The notes beneath the pieces are model-generated. The model made no database searches. It was not told the origin of the DNA and saw nothing but the letters and a program-made list of their open reading frames with translations. Positions 45,937-57,302 of a DNA stretch of 64,000 bases are shown here, piece by piece; within the stretch, counting starts at the first letter, position 1, and the number at the start of each line of letters is the position of its first letter. The position numbers were made by a program, and so were the translations under genes. This stretch comes from Magnaporthiopsis rhizophila (Eukaryota > Ascomycota > Sordariomycetes > Magnaporthales > Magnaporthaceae), in contig PYSS01000094.1 in NCBI GenBank assembly GCA_003049465.1, positions 93,237-157,236 of the forward strand. Reading direction: 5' to 3'.

Positions 45937-48140
45937 GATGGAAGAGGCGGGGGCCAAGAGGAAAGCGTGTTGAGGAGGAGCACCCCGGGCGCGCAGGACG
46001 TGCCAGGCGGAGTGGTGGTGCAGCGCGAACAAGGCTGCTCGAGCAGGCAGATTGGCTGGACTTTTTTCCCCTCCACTTCCATCGTCTGGACGAGCAGTCT
46101 GGATAAAGTTAGCGCATATTTCATAACCGTGCACCGCGGCCCGGCCAATCACCGTTGAATCGTGGATAATTCGAGACCGATCCACGCGAGCTGTCTGAAT
46201 CTGGACTAGTGCGAAAAGGAAAATGCGGAGATGCAAGGACAGCTGGAGAAGTTCCGTGCTCTGACTACGTTGATAGGCAAGGTACCTGGCACGATGCCCA
46301 AAAATTAAATGAGAGTTGAGGCCCTTTTTTGGTGGTGGTGGTGCCAACTCTCGTTTAATTTTCGGGCCACGTGCCTGGCAAAGACGCGCATCCATGTAAG
46401 TCGTGCAAGGTCTAGCGGTCGACAGCCCTTGATTCCACCCATCAGGCCTTGGTGTCCATAGACAGGGTAGGGCCTGGGAGGCGTTGATAAGCGGCGAGGC
46501 CGCAGGTCAAACGTGGCAAAGGAGATATGGTATCTGTTCCGGCTACCCGTTCACCGCACCTGCCTGCCGGGTCCAGAGAAGTCCGTGTCACAACTGGAGG
46601 CAAGATACATGACACGCGCACAACACCTATTTGTGGCCTTATAAATGCCCGTTGCGTCGCGGCATCCTGCGCATGAAAAGAGCCCTCGAGTTTGTCCGTG
46701 AGCAAAGAGACATGAGCTGGACCAGACGAAAAGACATGCAGACCGGCACCCCAAGGGCGCTCGAGCGGATGTGCGATGCATCTGCTTCTCTGCTTCTATT
46801 GAGTTCAAAAAGAAATTTGTGAGTGGGCTTAACGTAGGTTCAGTTTCGCTCAAATTTGCTTCGGGTTGCAAGGGCGCTGTGACACCCGAATGCCGTGCAA
46901 TACGTTGATCTAGGCATGTGCAAGGTTTGAGCTCCGGGCAGGGATGTGATTTGCCGCGAATGCTGGTGCAGATCGTCGAGATGGAAGAAAAGCAACGTCG
47001 GCAAGGGCGCCGGGATTTGGAGAAATCTGGAGAAGAAACGGCCATCGGTGACGCGTTATACCTGGTAGGCAGGTAGGCAGGTTTGTCATTAGCCGAAGAA
47101 GCGATAGCGCCGGACGTGTGCTTAGTCTAGGGAGGTGCTAACGTCAGTAGCACGGCCATGAGACAACAAGCTTGTTCAGCTCAACTCTCTTCCTCGGCTT
47201 GCCACGCCTGGTCGGACGGCCGACGGGTGGATCCTGGCGCATTCGCGACGGAGAGGGGAAAGCAACTGCAGACCACCATTTTTTGCTTGGCCTGACCTTG
47301 GCCGGCCTTGATATCCGAAGCGTGGGAGGCCAAACAACACGAGCAGCTCGTCCAGTAACGACCTCATCTGCCCAGAGAGAAGTCAGGCGCGGTAGGCATT
47401 TCCCGTACATGGGCTTGGCGAGCAGGAAATTATTTCGTGAACGACAACCTACACGACGGCGACTTCCGGGCCTGGGACAGCGGTGGTACGTACATGTTCG
47501 CAGATGTTTCTGGTTCTGGTCGGGGGTTTCGAAGCGCGCGGGCCAATCAGTGGGCTCCGCTTAGCTACAGCGGGCTGCAGGCCCATCCCACCTTCCTGCT
47601 GCGACCACGACGGTCTCATCGTGCTTTTGGGCCCATCCTGGGGCAGAAAGCTCATGCGGTCTAATGTCTCAACATCGTTATTACCCGGGCAGCCAGTCCA
47701 CCTGCCTCGGACCTGCCCGTACCTGCCTTCTTTACCCGCCCTAGACCGCATCGTCGTCACTTTCGCTCCTCCTTGTTTCTGAAAACAACAAACACAATTT
47801 TCCCTCCCTCGTGCTCGCTCCCATCCCATTTCCAGCAAACACTACACTTTTTTTTTTTTTTTTTCTTGGAGAAATACGACAACAGCCCATCAAATCTTTG
47901 TCTTTGGAACAACATTTTTGGACGTTCCATTAACACCACTCAGCATCACCATCCCGCGATCAGCTGCAGGAGGCGTAGCGCCCAGGTCATCATCCGATAT
48001 TGATATCTCAGAGGAAGACAGGAGAAAAGGGAGCTGCAAGAGAGGGTTAAAGAGCGAGGACCTGCGTCTTGCATCCCCGCCGCCTCACAGTCCTGCATCG
48101 CAGTCAATTGCATCACCTCGTCGCCCATTCATCTCCCACA
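45937..48140. promoter_or_regulatory. Divergent region bL21m/Cys-rich GPI protein
   Basis: 2.2 kb with no supported gene; the several 60-160-codon frames show no recognisable family. It holds an imperfect inverted repeat (46288-46318 with 46345-46375) and a run of 17 T (47848-47864). The last 250 bp is C/T-rich and probably the leader of the next gene. Confidence 0.5.
46288..46375. repeat. Imperfect 31-bp foldback repeat
   Basis: The arm at 46288-46318 pairs with the arm at 46345-46375 at 27 of 31 positions, with a 26-nt loop that includes GGTGGTGGTGGTG. The arms contain AAAATTAAA and GAGAGTTG. It lies about 350 bp upstream of the bL21m start. Confidence 0.8.
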
Positions 48141-48959
48141 ATGGTCCGCGCAGCTCTTGTCCTGGCACTGTCGGCCGCCGCGCCGCTGGCTGCTGCCCAG
48201 TCGATCCAGATTCCGCCGCTGCCCTTCAACCTCACCTTCAAGCCGGACCTGAACAAGGTCCCATCCGACAAGCGATGTGCGTGTGCTCCTCCGGCCCCAG
48301 GGTGCTGTCTGTGCGCGTGCTCCTCATGCTGACCTTCCATAGCCGATTGGTGCAATGGCGAGCGTGGCGTCTGCGACACTCTGTGCGGTGTTCCAAACAC
48401 ATTCCCCACAAAGAACGACTGCGACCCCGTGAGTCTTTTCCCTGCCATCCGATGCGCGCGCTCCCGTTTCTGACCCAGTTGGCGCGCGTCTAGGCGACTC
48501 TTCAGTTCGCCTGCACCTGCCAGAACGGCTCAGCTCCTGGACTTCAGTACTACCAAAACAGTCTCCCGACGGTAAGTGCCCCTCGTTGTGGCCGCCTCTT
48601 GCTGGTGGCGTGCGTGGTCTCGGTGGTTGCTGGGTCTAACCGATCGGTCGACGACCCCATAGTTCATATGTGAGGAGGCCTTTACCCAGTGCATTGCTGC
48701 CAGTGTGGGCGACCGAACAGGCCAGGATAAGTGCACCAAGGATGTCAGAAGTCTCTGCGGAACGCAGGCTGCCAAGGCCGGTAGCGGGGGTGCCACCACT
48801 ACCTCCTCGACGTCCGCTCCCCCTACGCAGCAGACGGGCTCCCCGAACACTCCCTCGACCACCCCGCGGCCCAACAATGCCGCTGTCGTGAACCAGCTGT
48901 CGATCTTTGCGAGTGTCGCCGTCGCCGCCGCCGCTTTTGTGGGTGTCTATGCCCTGTAA
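48141..48959 (+). CDS. Cysteine-rich GPI-anchored secreted protein (DUF7707-like)
   Basis: Predicted cell-surface protein; the biochemical role is unknown. Exons: 48141-48276, 48343-48428, 48494-48571 and 48663-48959, giving 198 aa. A signal peptide (about residues 1-19, cleavage near AAAQS) is followed by a compact domain with at least ten cysteines, including DWCNGERGVCDTLC, NDCDP, ACTCQNG, ICEEAFTQC, DKC and SLCG. Then come a Ser/Thr/Pro linker and a C-terminal hydrophobic tail (QLSIFASVAVAAAAFVGVYAL) typical of GPI attachment. The cysteine spacing resembles the fungal DUF7707 family. All three introns are GT-AG and keep the frame. Confidence 0.85.
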
Positions 48960-49805
48960 GCGCTCCGCGGTTGAGTTTGGACTTTGCCTCAAGGGCTGTC
49001 CCGGTCTGGCACGGTTGATCGCACGCTCTGGATGCGGTGCGCTCTATCTCTGTATCTCTCTTTATTGGTGTTATTGAGTTTGAGTCGGACCTGGCACAGC
49101 GGGGAAAGACCGCCGTAACTACTGGCACGCCATGTTACTGGGCGTGCTTCACCAGGCTGGGGATAAAGGTGGTCCTAGGAGCTTGCGATGAGGTTTGTTG
49201 CGGTCCGGGTGGATCTGGCTGTTATTCTCTTGTCAGCGACGGGCACCAGGTCGTTGCCAAGGTTCGCAAAGGGCACTACACTTAGCTGGAGGCTTGCCCG
49301 GCTGATGCTCTCCCTGCAACTATAATCACTGGCGGCAGTAGAGTATGATCTCACCAGAGGCGGCAAGAACAACTAGGTTCGAATCTGGACATGTGCGGCT
49401 CGTTTTGTTCCCCTGTGTTTCGGTTTCCATTGTCTCACAAGTCGTGCAGGATGGCCACCAATTCGAGTTCTCTACAAGCAGCACCTAACCAGCATCGAAC
49501 ACCCAATACATGGCAATGAGGCGACCAGTAGGATTCGAGAGTGCTCCCGCATGTGCAGCTCCCGCCGGGCCTCAGGCGCCACTGGCGGCTCAAGCTGATC
49601 CCCCGCTCTGGGCACAGTTGCCTCTCGCGAATGAAATACTGTGCTTCTCGCGGCCCGACCTGGCGAAATCGCCAGATGGTCCCCCAAGCCCTCAAACCAA
49701 GGCAAGATGCCCAGCTGTGTGCTCTTCTTGTTTTCCTACGTCCTCCTCCTCACGCATGTACTGGGCCAGCCGGGGTCGGGCATGCCATAAAGGCGACACG
49801 GCGAG
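48960..49805. other. Spacer before the RBR ligase gene
   Basis: 846 bp. Overlapping frames at 49510-49947 and 49541-49885 are open but match no family. Part of this may be an upstream exon of the next gene. No RNA gene is supported. Confidence 0.4.
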
Positions 49806-51628
49806 ATGCGTGGTCAAAGAGCCAAGACCCAGCGGCGGACCCGGCTCTTCGGTCGCTTTCTGTTCGGGTCAAGAGCTCGGGCTAGCCAGTCGAGTCTCGC
49901 CGCCGAGGTCGTGGAGCCGCAGGCCCCGCCTTTCAGGCTGGGGTTGAGGGACCTCGACCACATTCGCAGCAGCTTCACGCTCTCGGTCGGCCCCAGCGGC
50001 TGCCGCCTATCTAAGATAGAGTCGACAATACGCAGCACCGGCCAGTTCCGCATAGGCGACGACGAGCGATTGTTGTTTTACAGTGATGCCGAGGCCCCGC
50101 CGCTTTCGGCTGACACCCGCCTGGCCCTGCCCTCGAACCTATACTACCGCGTGTGCGGCAGGGCCGCCAAGGCAGAGGGTCCGCGCATCAGCTGGGAGGG
50201 AGACGGCGATTCTGCTCCCAGGCCGGGACTGCTCGAGGGAGTTCTTCTGCAGGCCATCAAAAAGGGAAAGCCCGTCAGGGCCCTTAGGGAGGATATCGCG
50301 CGTGTCCTATTAGTAGATGATCCAAATCGCATTGTGCTGGTCGCACGGGGCGGCCTTCGAGAAGGTCCAGGTAACTTTCCCCATTTTCCCCTCTTTCTTC
50401 TCTTCTACTGCTATCTTGAATAGTTAAAGATGTCACTCAATACTTGTATCGAAAACCACTCATTTCTAATCTTCAAACAATCTGTCAAGTCGAGGGCAAT
50501 GATTGGGACACTTCGCACATCGCTTCGGCTTGGCTCGTCCGTCGCTTGGGAGTCTGTGTGTCGAAGCGGCGACACTACCTCGTGGTCAGGGGTGTGCGCC
50601 GGGAGTATCTCTATCACCCACCTCTGAGCATTGGCCAGCAAGGTTCGCATGACAGTCGGGCAGCCACCTCGCTGCGTGCTCACGAGATCGGCGACTGGCT
50701 GCATTCTCGCATCATCAGCGGCCAGAATCGGGCTCTTGGGCTTCAAGGGGAGGGCAACAGCTTCACAAGGCGCTCCATCCTGCTCCTAAGAGAAAGCCAC
50801 GGCAGAGAGCGGAACCTACACCGAGCCGACCTGGTGGCCCTCGGCGCCAACGCCGTCGAGTTTCGTGTCCCACTCGAGGTAGCAGAAGCCCACTCCGCGC
50901 AGGATGCCTGGCTGCTGCTGCCGAGTGAGGTGTGCGCCGTGTGCGGCGACGATAAGACGATCGCCGACATGCCGTTGAGGATCACCGAAGGATGCGACCA
51001 CCGGCGGTCCGGAACATGCAAAGACTGCTTGCAGCGTTGGATCGAGTCGAGCCTCGCCGACACGGCGTGGGACCGGCTTCGCTGCCCAGAGTGCCCCCAG
51101 TTTCTCTCCCACGCCGACGTGAGGCGAGGGGCTTCCAAGGATGTTTTCGCCCGCTACGACCGCCTGTCCCTCCGCGCCGCACTCGGAGAGATGCAGCATT
51201 TCCGCTGGTGTCTTGCGGGCTGCGGGTCCGGCCAGATACATGTCTCACAGCCAAGGTCGCCGTCGTCATCGTGCAAACCCGAGATGCTCAGGTGCCATTC
51301 CTGCCACGCCCGTCAGTGCACCGTTCACGAAGTTCCCTGGCATCGTGGTGAGTCGTGCGCGGCCTTTGACGTGCGCGCTCGCCAGCGGCTGCGAGATGAC
51401 CGAAAGACCAGGGAGACCGTTTCAAAAATGGCCAAGGCCTGTCCTGGCTGTCTCCGCGACGTCAATAAGCATTCGGGATGCAACCACATCACGTGCATTT
51501 GTGGCCACGAGTGGTGTTACTTGTGCTCCGCGCCGTATGCGCGCGACGGCGTGGGCTTTCTGAGATGTCGACATGAGGAGCAATGTCCCGAGCGCGACCC
51601 CCTGGCCGATACGCCGCCGCCGATCTGA
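49806..51628 (+). CDS. RBR-type (RING-IBR-RING) E3 ubiquitin ligase
   Basis: Predicted RING-between-RING ligase, which passes ubiquitin through a catalytic Cys before the substrate. Exons: 49806-50370 and 50424-51628, giving 589 aa. The N-terminal half has a ubiquitin-like stretch (DDPNRIVLVARGGLREGP). RING1 runs from CAVCGDD through CDHRRSGTCKDC to RCPEC (about 50935-51092). The IBR contains WCLAGCGSG, RCHSCHARQC and HRGESC. Rcat reads CPGCLRDVNKHSGCNH then ITCICGHEWCYLC, in which the Cys of SGCNH corresponds to the HHARI/parkin catalytic cysteine. The start is uncertain: 49806 is the first ATG in frame, but an upstream exon is possible. The substrate is unknown. Confidence 0.82.
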
Positions 51629-53590
51629 CGATGGACAAGTGGCACAAGAGTCTGGGCGGGGATTTGTATGGGAGGCGCTCGAGCGATAGAGTTGGGACGG
51701 GAGGTGACCCTGCGGGAGAAGCGTGAATATCTGTACAAAAATATGAGCGGGAGTACCACGAGGGAGGATCACCGCGCTTCAGAGACTTCCTGCCACCAGA
51801 AAACTACGTTTTTTTTCAAATGCGAGGGACGGTGGATCCCTGTAAAGCTCGACAGAGTGCTATTTCTGACGTTGAACAACACCCGGACAAAGGCGAATCA
51901 CCCTTTGTGCATGACGTGCTTCGATGCTTCGAAAAGATTCGGAGGAAAGGGCATCCGACGACCAGAGGGTGAAACCGAATGCAACTGCCGAACCATCCGA
52001 TGAGGCGAGTAAAAAGGAAATAAAAACAGGTGCCGGAGGGGGGTAGCAGACCTACAGGCCTGTCAACCAATGTACCGATCGACAACGGCAACACATACAT
52101 GCCCCTTTCCAAAGCGCCGCCTCGAATACTTGAAGCCTCTGAATGACATCATGACCCTCGGGCTTTCCATGTGCTGGCGGGTAAAAGAGGTGGAGGACAT
52201 CCCTCAGCAACGCCGATGAGGGCTGTGATACTCTATGGTGCTCGAACACTGCTGGACGTATCCTCTCCTTTGCACAAACATCTGTTGGTAAGCCCGAGGC
52301 CTTCCCTGGGATCTAGGTAGGTTGCATGATTCCCGAAAGCCACGGACAGTACCACGACCCTCCCGGTGACAGGACCCTTGAGTTTGAAAAACCACACCCA
52401 GATTGACCTGCTCCACACTATCACCAAGATATTCCACCGGCTTCTTCGATATCACCCGCTGCCTCAACCGTGCAACAGGTGGGAGGACGCCGCTGCGTTG
52501 GGTCGTTGAGAAAGTGCGGCTCGAGGAACCTCCGTGGACATCAGGAACCTTTGCACCTGGGCAATATTGGGGTACCTACTTTTTACTGTGTCGGATTTAC
52601 GCCGTGATACTGTTAGCGTCATTGTCTCTTCCCCGGGCCTACACCTGAGGGAAAGTGGCTCGGAGGTTGTTCTCCAATCGACGGGGAGGGATATGATCCG
52701 ACTCCGACTGGGGCCTGGGCGATGCGCAGGCACGGGGCACAGGAAGGCTCCATCTCCGATGCGACCAAGCGCCCGCCCGCCGCCCCCTTGTCGGGCGGAT
52801 TCGCGGGCCTAAGAGGCCAAAAAAAGGCTGGCTGGTGGCAAGGGGCAGGTCCGAGCCTGGTCTCGCCCGTCAAGCCGTGACGGATAGGCCTCCTCACGCC
52901 GCACTCGCTTGCCATGCGCCGCTTGACCGATTCTCCACTGCCTGTCTAAGGTACCTACAAGTAGGTAGGTAGGTAACAAGTAGGTACGTTCTCGCCAAGG
53001 GGCATGCCTTCCCTGTGGTGTGACCCAAGGCTTTGTTTTGGTGATGAAAAGGGAAGAGCGATGCGGAAGGGGCCAAGCGAAGTCGCCATTTGGCACGCCC
53101 GCTGCTTCCTTCCCATGCCCGTACCTCCCGCGTTCTGGCTTCCGAAGACTCTATCCTGTGGCCAGGTTAAGTTGCCAGCCAGCCAGTGCTTTCTTGCCCG
53201 ATTCCTCTGCCTCCTGTCCTGAAATGGATTGCCAAGGTCTGTCCGCTGGCCTATTATCGCTTGACACCTACCGCTAGCCTTTGCGCGCCACCGCGTTGCT
53301 GCAGGAAGACGCCCTGCCTGCCTCCGCCCCGCCCCCAAATCAATTCGTCATCAACCATCTGTTCATTTCCCGCCGCCGGTGAGGTCGTCAGGGGGACTTG
53401 GAGTCGCTGGGCTTGTCCAGTGCAAGTGCATTTTTTTCCTTGCTGTCCTATTGCTGGGAAGGCCACTCTGCTGCCCTCCAGCCATCGCCCTCGCCCCCGC
53501 CGATCGACCTATCTCGCCGTATCTATAGGTAGCATCAACAGCCATCTACGACGGGATCCGTAAGAAGACAGCGCAGGAATCTCAGCAGCC
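51629..53590. other. Long spacer before the aspartyl protease gene
   Basis: 1.96 kb without a supported gene. It contains tandem GTAG/TAGG-type microsatellite at 52951-52987 (CTACAAGTAGGTAGGTAGGT). The final 500 bp is C/T-rich and likely holds the promoter and leader of the protease. Confidence 0.5.
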
Positions 53591-55126
53591 ATGAGGCCGA
53601 GTGTGGGTGCCGCAGCCGCCGTGGCGCTTTGGGGCCCCGCCACGGTGGTTTCTGCAAGCGTGGTCTCGATGGATGTCATGAGAACCTCGGAGATGCACCG
53701 GGGGCTGTCCAAGCGGTCTACCTTTGTCGAGACGCTGGCCAACAACATAACGGGCGGGGCCTACTACATCGACGTCACGGTGGGCACTCCCGGGACGCCG
53801 GCGCGCATGGTCCTCGACACGGGGAGTAGCGACGCATGGATCGTGTCGCACACGGCGGATCTATGCACAAGCAGGAGCTTACAGGTGATTCACGGGGATA
53901 CGTGCGCCACCACCTACGATTCGGCCAAGAGCTCCTCGTACTCGCTGCAAGCAGCGGACGGGTTCTCGATCAGATATCTTGACGGCTCCCGGGCGAAGGG
54001 TGACTACATAAAAGAGGACTTCACAATAGGCGGCACCACCATCCGGTCGATGCAGATGGGGCTGGCAAAAGAGACGGTTCGCGGGACGGGAATCTTGGGC
54101 GTGGGCTTTAGCACGCACGTGGCGGCGCCAGAGCAGTATCCTAACATTATGGATGAGCTGGTCCGTCAGGGCTTGATCCCAGCCAAGGTGTACAGCCTGT
54201 GGCTTAACGACCGCCGGAGCCCGTCGGGCCGCATCCTATTTGGTGGCGTCGACACGCGGAAGTTCGTCGGAACCCTCGGAGTCTTACCCCTAATCCCAGA
54301 CGTGTCGACAGGCAGCATCATATCCTTCACCGTCAGGATGTCGTCCATGTCGATCGAGTTCTCCAACAAGACCGTGTCCGAAGTGCCCGCGCGTAACGCC
54401 TCCGGGGTTCCAGCCCTGCTCGACTCGGGCACGACTTTGTCGTATCTGCCTGCCAGCATGGCCGAGAAGGTCTTTCGCCTGACAAGCGCCTACACCGACA
54501 CGCGGCCGGCGGGGACGGGCCTGACGTTTGTCGACTGCAAGCTGCTTGACAGCGAGCGTGGCCTCAACATGATCTTCTCCTTCCGCAGTCCCGGGGTGAA
54601 CGGGGCGGCGGAAGAGACGACAACGATCCGCGTGCCCGCACACGAGATGGTTCTGGACGTGATCAGGGGCGAGCTCGAGGACCTGGTGCCGCAGGACATG
54701 CCCTTCCCTCCGCGCAACACTTGCCTGCTTGGGATCCAAAGCACGTCCGGGTTCGCGTCGGTGGCGTCGGGTCTGGCCGAGAGCGACTGGACACTTCTCG
54801 GCGACACGTTCCTGAGATCTGCCTATGTTGTATACGGCATAGATCATCGACAGGTTGGCCTTGCCCAAGCCAATCTCAACGCGACCGAGTCCAAGGTGAT
54901 AGAGCTGTCCAACAGCACGGCGACAGGCCTGCCACGGCTGACGGGGCTGGCGAGCCAAGCATCCGGCACAGGAACGGACGGGAAGCCGCCGGCTACGGGT
55001 ACGGGCGCGGCATCAAAGCCCAACGGAGCTATGCGAGCGGCTAGGGGCAGCGGAGGCGACATTTTTGCCGTCCTAGCGGTCTCGGGCCTGTTTGCCTCAC
55101 TTGGGGGAGCATTCATGGCGTTCTAA
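53591..55126 (+). CDS. GPI-anchored pepsin-like aspartyl protease (yapsin type)
   Basis: Intronless gene of 511 aa. It has a signal peptide (about 1-22) and a short propeptide with the dibasic site KR at 41-42. Two catalytic motifs of family A1 are present, DTGSS starting at Asp76 and DSGTT starting at Asp278. Other family features are the flap-like IRYLDGSRAKGDY, GILGVGF, and LLGDTFLRSAYVVYGIDHRQVGLA. A Ser/Thr/Gly-rich tail ends in a hydrophobic segment (DIFAVLAVSGLFASLGGAFMAF) preceded by small residues, which suggests a GPI anchor. Such enzymes process proteins at the plasma membrane or wall. The substrate is not predictable. Confidence 0.93.
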   Translation: MRPSVGAAAAVALWGPATVVSASVVSMDVMRTSEMHRGLSKRSTFVETLANNITGGAYYIDVTVGTPGTPARMVLDTGSSDAWIVSHTADLCTSRSLQVIHGDTCATTYDSAKSSSYSLQAADGFSIRYLDGSRAKGDYIKEDFTIGGTTIRSMQMGLAKETVRGTGILGVGFSTHVAAPEQYPNIMDELVRQGLIPAKVYSLWLNDRRSPSGRILFGGVDTRKFVGTLGVLPLIPDVSTGSIISFTVRMSSMSIEFSNKTVSEVPARNASGVPALLDSGTTLSYLPASMAEKVFRLTSAYTDTRPAGTGLTFVDCKLLDSERGLNMIFSFRSPGVNGAAEETTTIRVPAHEMVLDVIRGELEDLVPQDMPFPPRNTCLLGIQSTSGFASVASGLAESDWTLLGDTFLRSAYVVYGIDHRQVGLAQANLNATESKVIELSNSTATGLPRLTGLASQASGTGTDGKPPATGTGAASKPNGAMRAARGSGGDIFAVLAVSGLFASLGGAFMAF

Positions 55127-55880
55127 TGACCTGTATTATGATTATTGTTTGTGGCCATTGGTATTGTCATAGACCAAAAGACGTTTGGAGGAGCAACGGC
55201 ACAGCATCGCGACAGCGACAAGGACTTAGATGTAATTATACATAATCTTTTATAGACGATACGTCACGTATCGATAATTCCCTATTACCTATTGCCCAAT
55301 CCACCGGATCACAGGGCAGGTGGGGGTAAATTACTCACGGAACACATAAGGAATGACGTGACGCGGGGTCGACGAGCATGCGACGAGCAGAGCAGCCAGC
55401 CGTTGCACGAACGGTTCGTGGTATCCGAGGGCTGTTGTGTACCGACATTTTGGGCACACGGTGTTGGCTTCGGTCTTGGTACTACGCCTCGTCGGGGAAG
55501 GTGTAAATTGGTGCTTTTGTGCGTGGACGGCCAAAAAGCAAGCTTGTCTAGTCTCGAGCCACCCGCGCAAATTTTGCACCCTCGTACGCAAAGAGATTTA
55601 AAAGACGCTCATTGAACCCCGCGCCATCCTGCGAAGCACATGGGACAGGCTGTATCACGCCGGCCTTGACCTGGAGTTTCCATCGGCTCCCCGTTGCAAT
55701 TTTCACATTCACACTCTTTTCTCCTTCCCTCGTGCTCGCTCGTCTGGGGTTCCATTGCATTGGAGACTGATAACCTATATCAAGCGAACCACTCACCAGT
55801 CCATCAGCCGTGCCGAGAAAGCAGCAGTCGCAACGACGACTCGTCTATACCTTATATATCGCCTACCTACACAGATAACC
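55127..55880. promoter_or_regulatory. Spacer and ADE1 promoter
   Basis: 754 bp containing the protease 3' UTR and the ADE1 promoter and leader. A C/T-rich stretch is at 55700-55750. I did not find a certain purine-response site. Confidence 0.5.
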
Positions 55881-56955
55881 ATGTCAGCCACTACCACCGC
55901 CGTCACCAGCATCGAGCTCAACGCGCTGCCCAAGATCGCCAAGGGCAAGGTGCGCGAACTCTTCGCCGTCGACGACAAGACCCTCCTCTTTGTCGCCACG
56001 GACCGCATGTCGGCCTACGACGTGGTCCTGGACACGGGCGTGCCCGACAAGAGCATCATCCTGAACCTCTCGACCGTCTGGTGGTTCAAGAAGCTGCAGG
56101 AGAAGATCCCGGGCCTGCGCACCCACTTCGTCTCGCTCGAGCCGCCCGCCCAGCTGCCGGCCGCCGAGGCCGCGCTGATCCGCCACCGGAGCATGCAGGT
56201 GCGCCGCCTCAAGGTCTTCCCCATTGAGGCCATCGTGCGCGGCTACCTGGCCGGCTCGGCCTGGGCCGAGTACTCCAAGAAGGGCACCATCCACGGGCTC
56301 GCCGTGCCCGCGGGCCTTCGCCAGTGCGACAAGCTGCCCGCGCCCATGTACACGCCCTCCACAAAGGCCGAGCAGGGCCAGCACGACGAGAACATCACGC
56401 CCGCACAGGCCGCCGAGATCGTCGGCCCCAAGTACGCCGGCCGGATCGAGGAGCTAGCCCTGGCCGTCTACAGCGCCGCTGCCGACTACGCTGCCGAGCG
56501 CGGGATCCTCATCGCCGACACCAAATTTGAATTTGGCCTCGATGAGGCCACCGACGAGGTCGTGCTCATCGACGAGGTTCTGACGCCAGACTCTTCGCGC
56601 TTCTGGCCGGCTGACAAGTATGGTATGTAAAAAAAAAAAAAAAAAAAAAAAAAACGTATTTCCGGTTTCCCCCTTTCCTTTACGTAATGATATTTCTGTT
56701 TTTTTTTTTTTTTTTGCGACACTGTGCTTTGCTGTCTGACAACAACCATTTCTTTCTACAGAGCCCGGGCGCGACCAGGACAGCTTCGACAAGCAGTTCA
56801 TCCGTAACTGGCTGACCTCGAGCGGCCTGAAGGGCAAGCAGGGCGTGGCCATCCCTGACGACATCGCCCGCGCAACAAGCGATCGCTATCGGGCTGTCTT
56901 CTCCAAGCTCACCGGCCAGACTTTGGAAGAAGTTCTTGCGGGCCCGTTTCCTTGA
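55881..56955 (+). CDS. ADE1: SAICAR synthetase (purine biosynthesis)
   Basis: Phosphoribosylaminoimidazole-succinocarboxamide synthase, which joins CAIR and aspartate with ATP in IMP synthesis. Exons: 55881-56622 and 56762-56955, giving 311 aa (yeast Ade1 is 306). Family blocks are GKVRELFAVDD, DRMSAYDVVLDTGVPDKS, VFPIEAIVRGYLAGSAW, PAPMYTPSTKAEQGQHDENI, IADTKFEFG and [31 protein letters not shown]. The last crosses the splice. The 139-bp intron holds 26 A (56629-56654) right after the donor and 17 T (56699-56715) before the acceptor. The start has the context AACCATGTC. Confidence 0.96.
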
Positions 56956-57252
56956 GACTTTCCCCGGAGCTCGCTTCGTTGGACAGGAATACGGATGGCC
57001 GTTTTTCCCTCTCCGCCATCGGAACTTTCAACACATGGTGTGCTGAACGGACCCGGAACCGCCATGCGAGTTTAATCCCAAACGGCGCGTTGCCGGCCTA
57101 CCGGTTCCAGGTCGTCGGCAGAATGCACGACTGTGACGGGATGAGCGATTTTGACCGAGTTCAAAATGACTGGAACTTGGCGAGCACGAGTAGGTTATGA
57201 GACTAGACCCAACCTCGAAAAGGCCAGCTTGGTCTAGACTTCGGCACTTCGT

Positions 57253-57302
<50 letters not shown>

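Noticed and set aside
46551..47045. A 164-codon minus-strand frame as a gene
   Set aside because: No family feature and no plausible splice extension; several equal-length overlapping frames exist here.
49370..49400. A tRNA suggested by GGTTCGAATC
   Set aside because: The flanking bases do not form T, D or acceptor stems.
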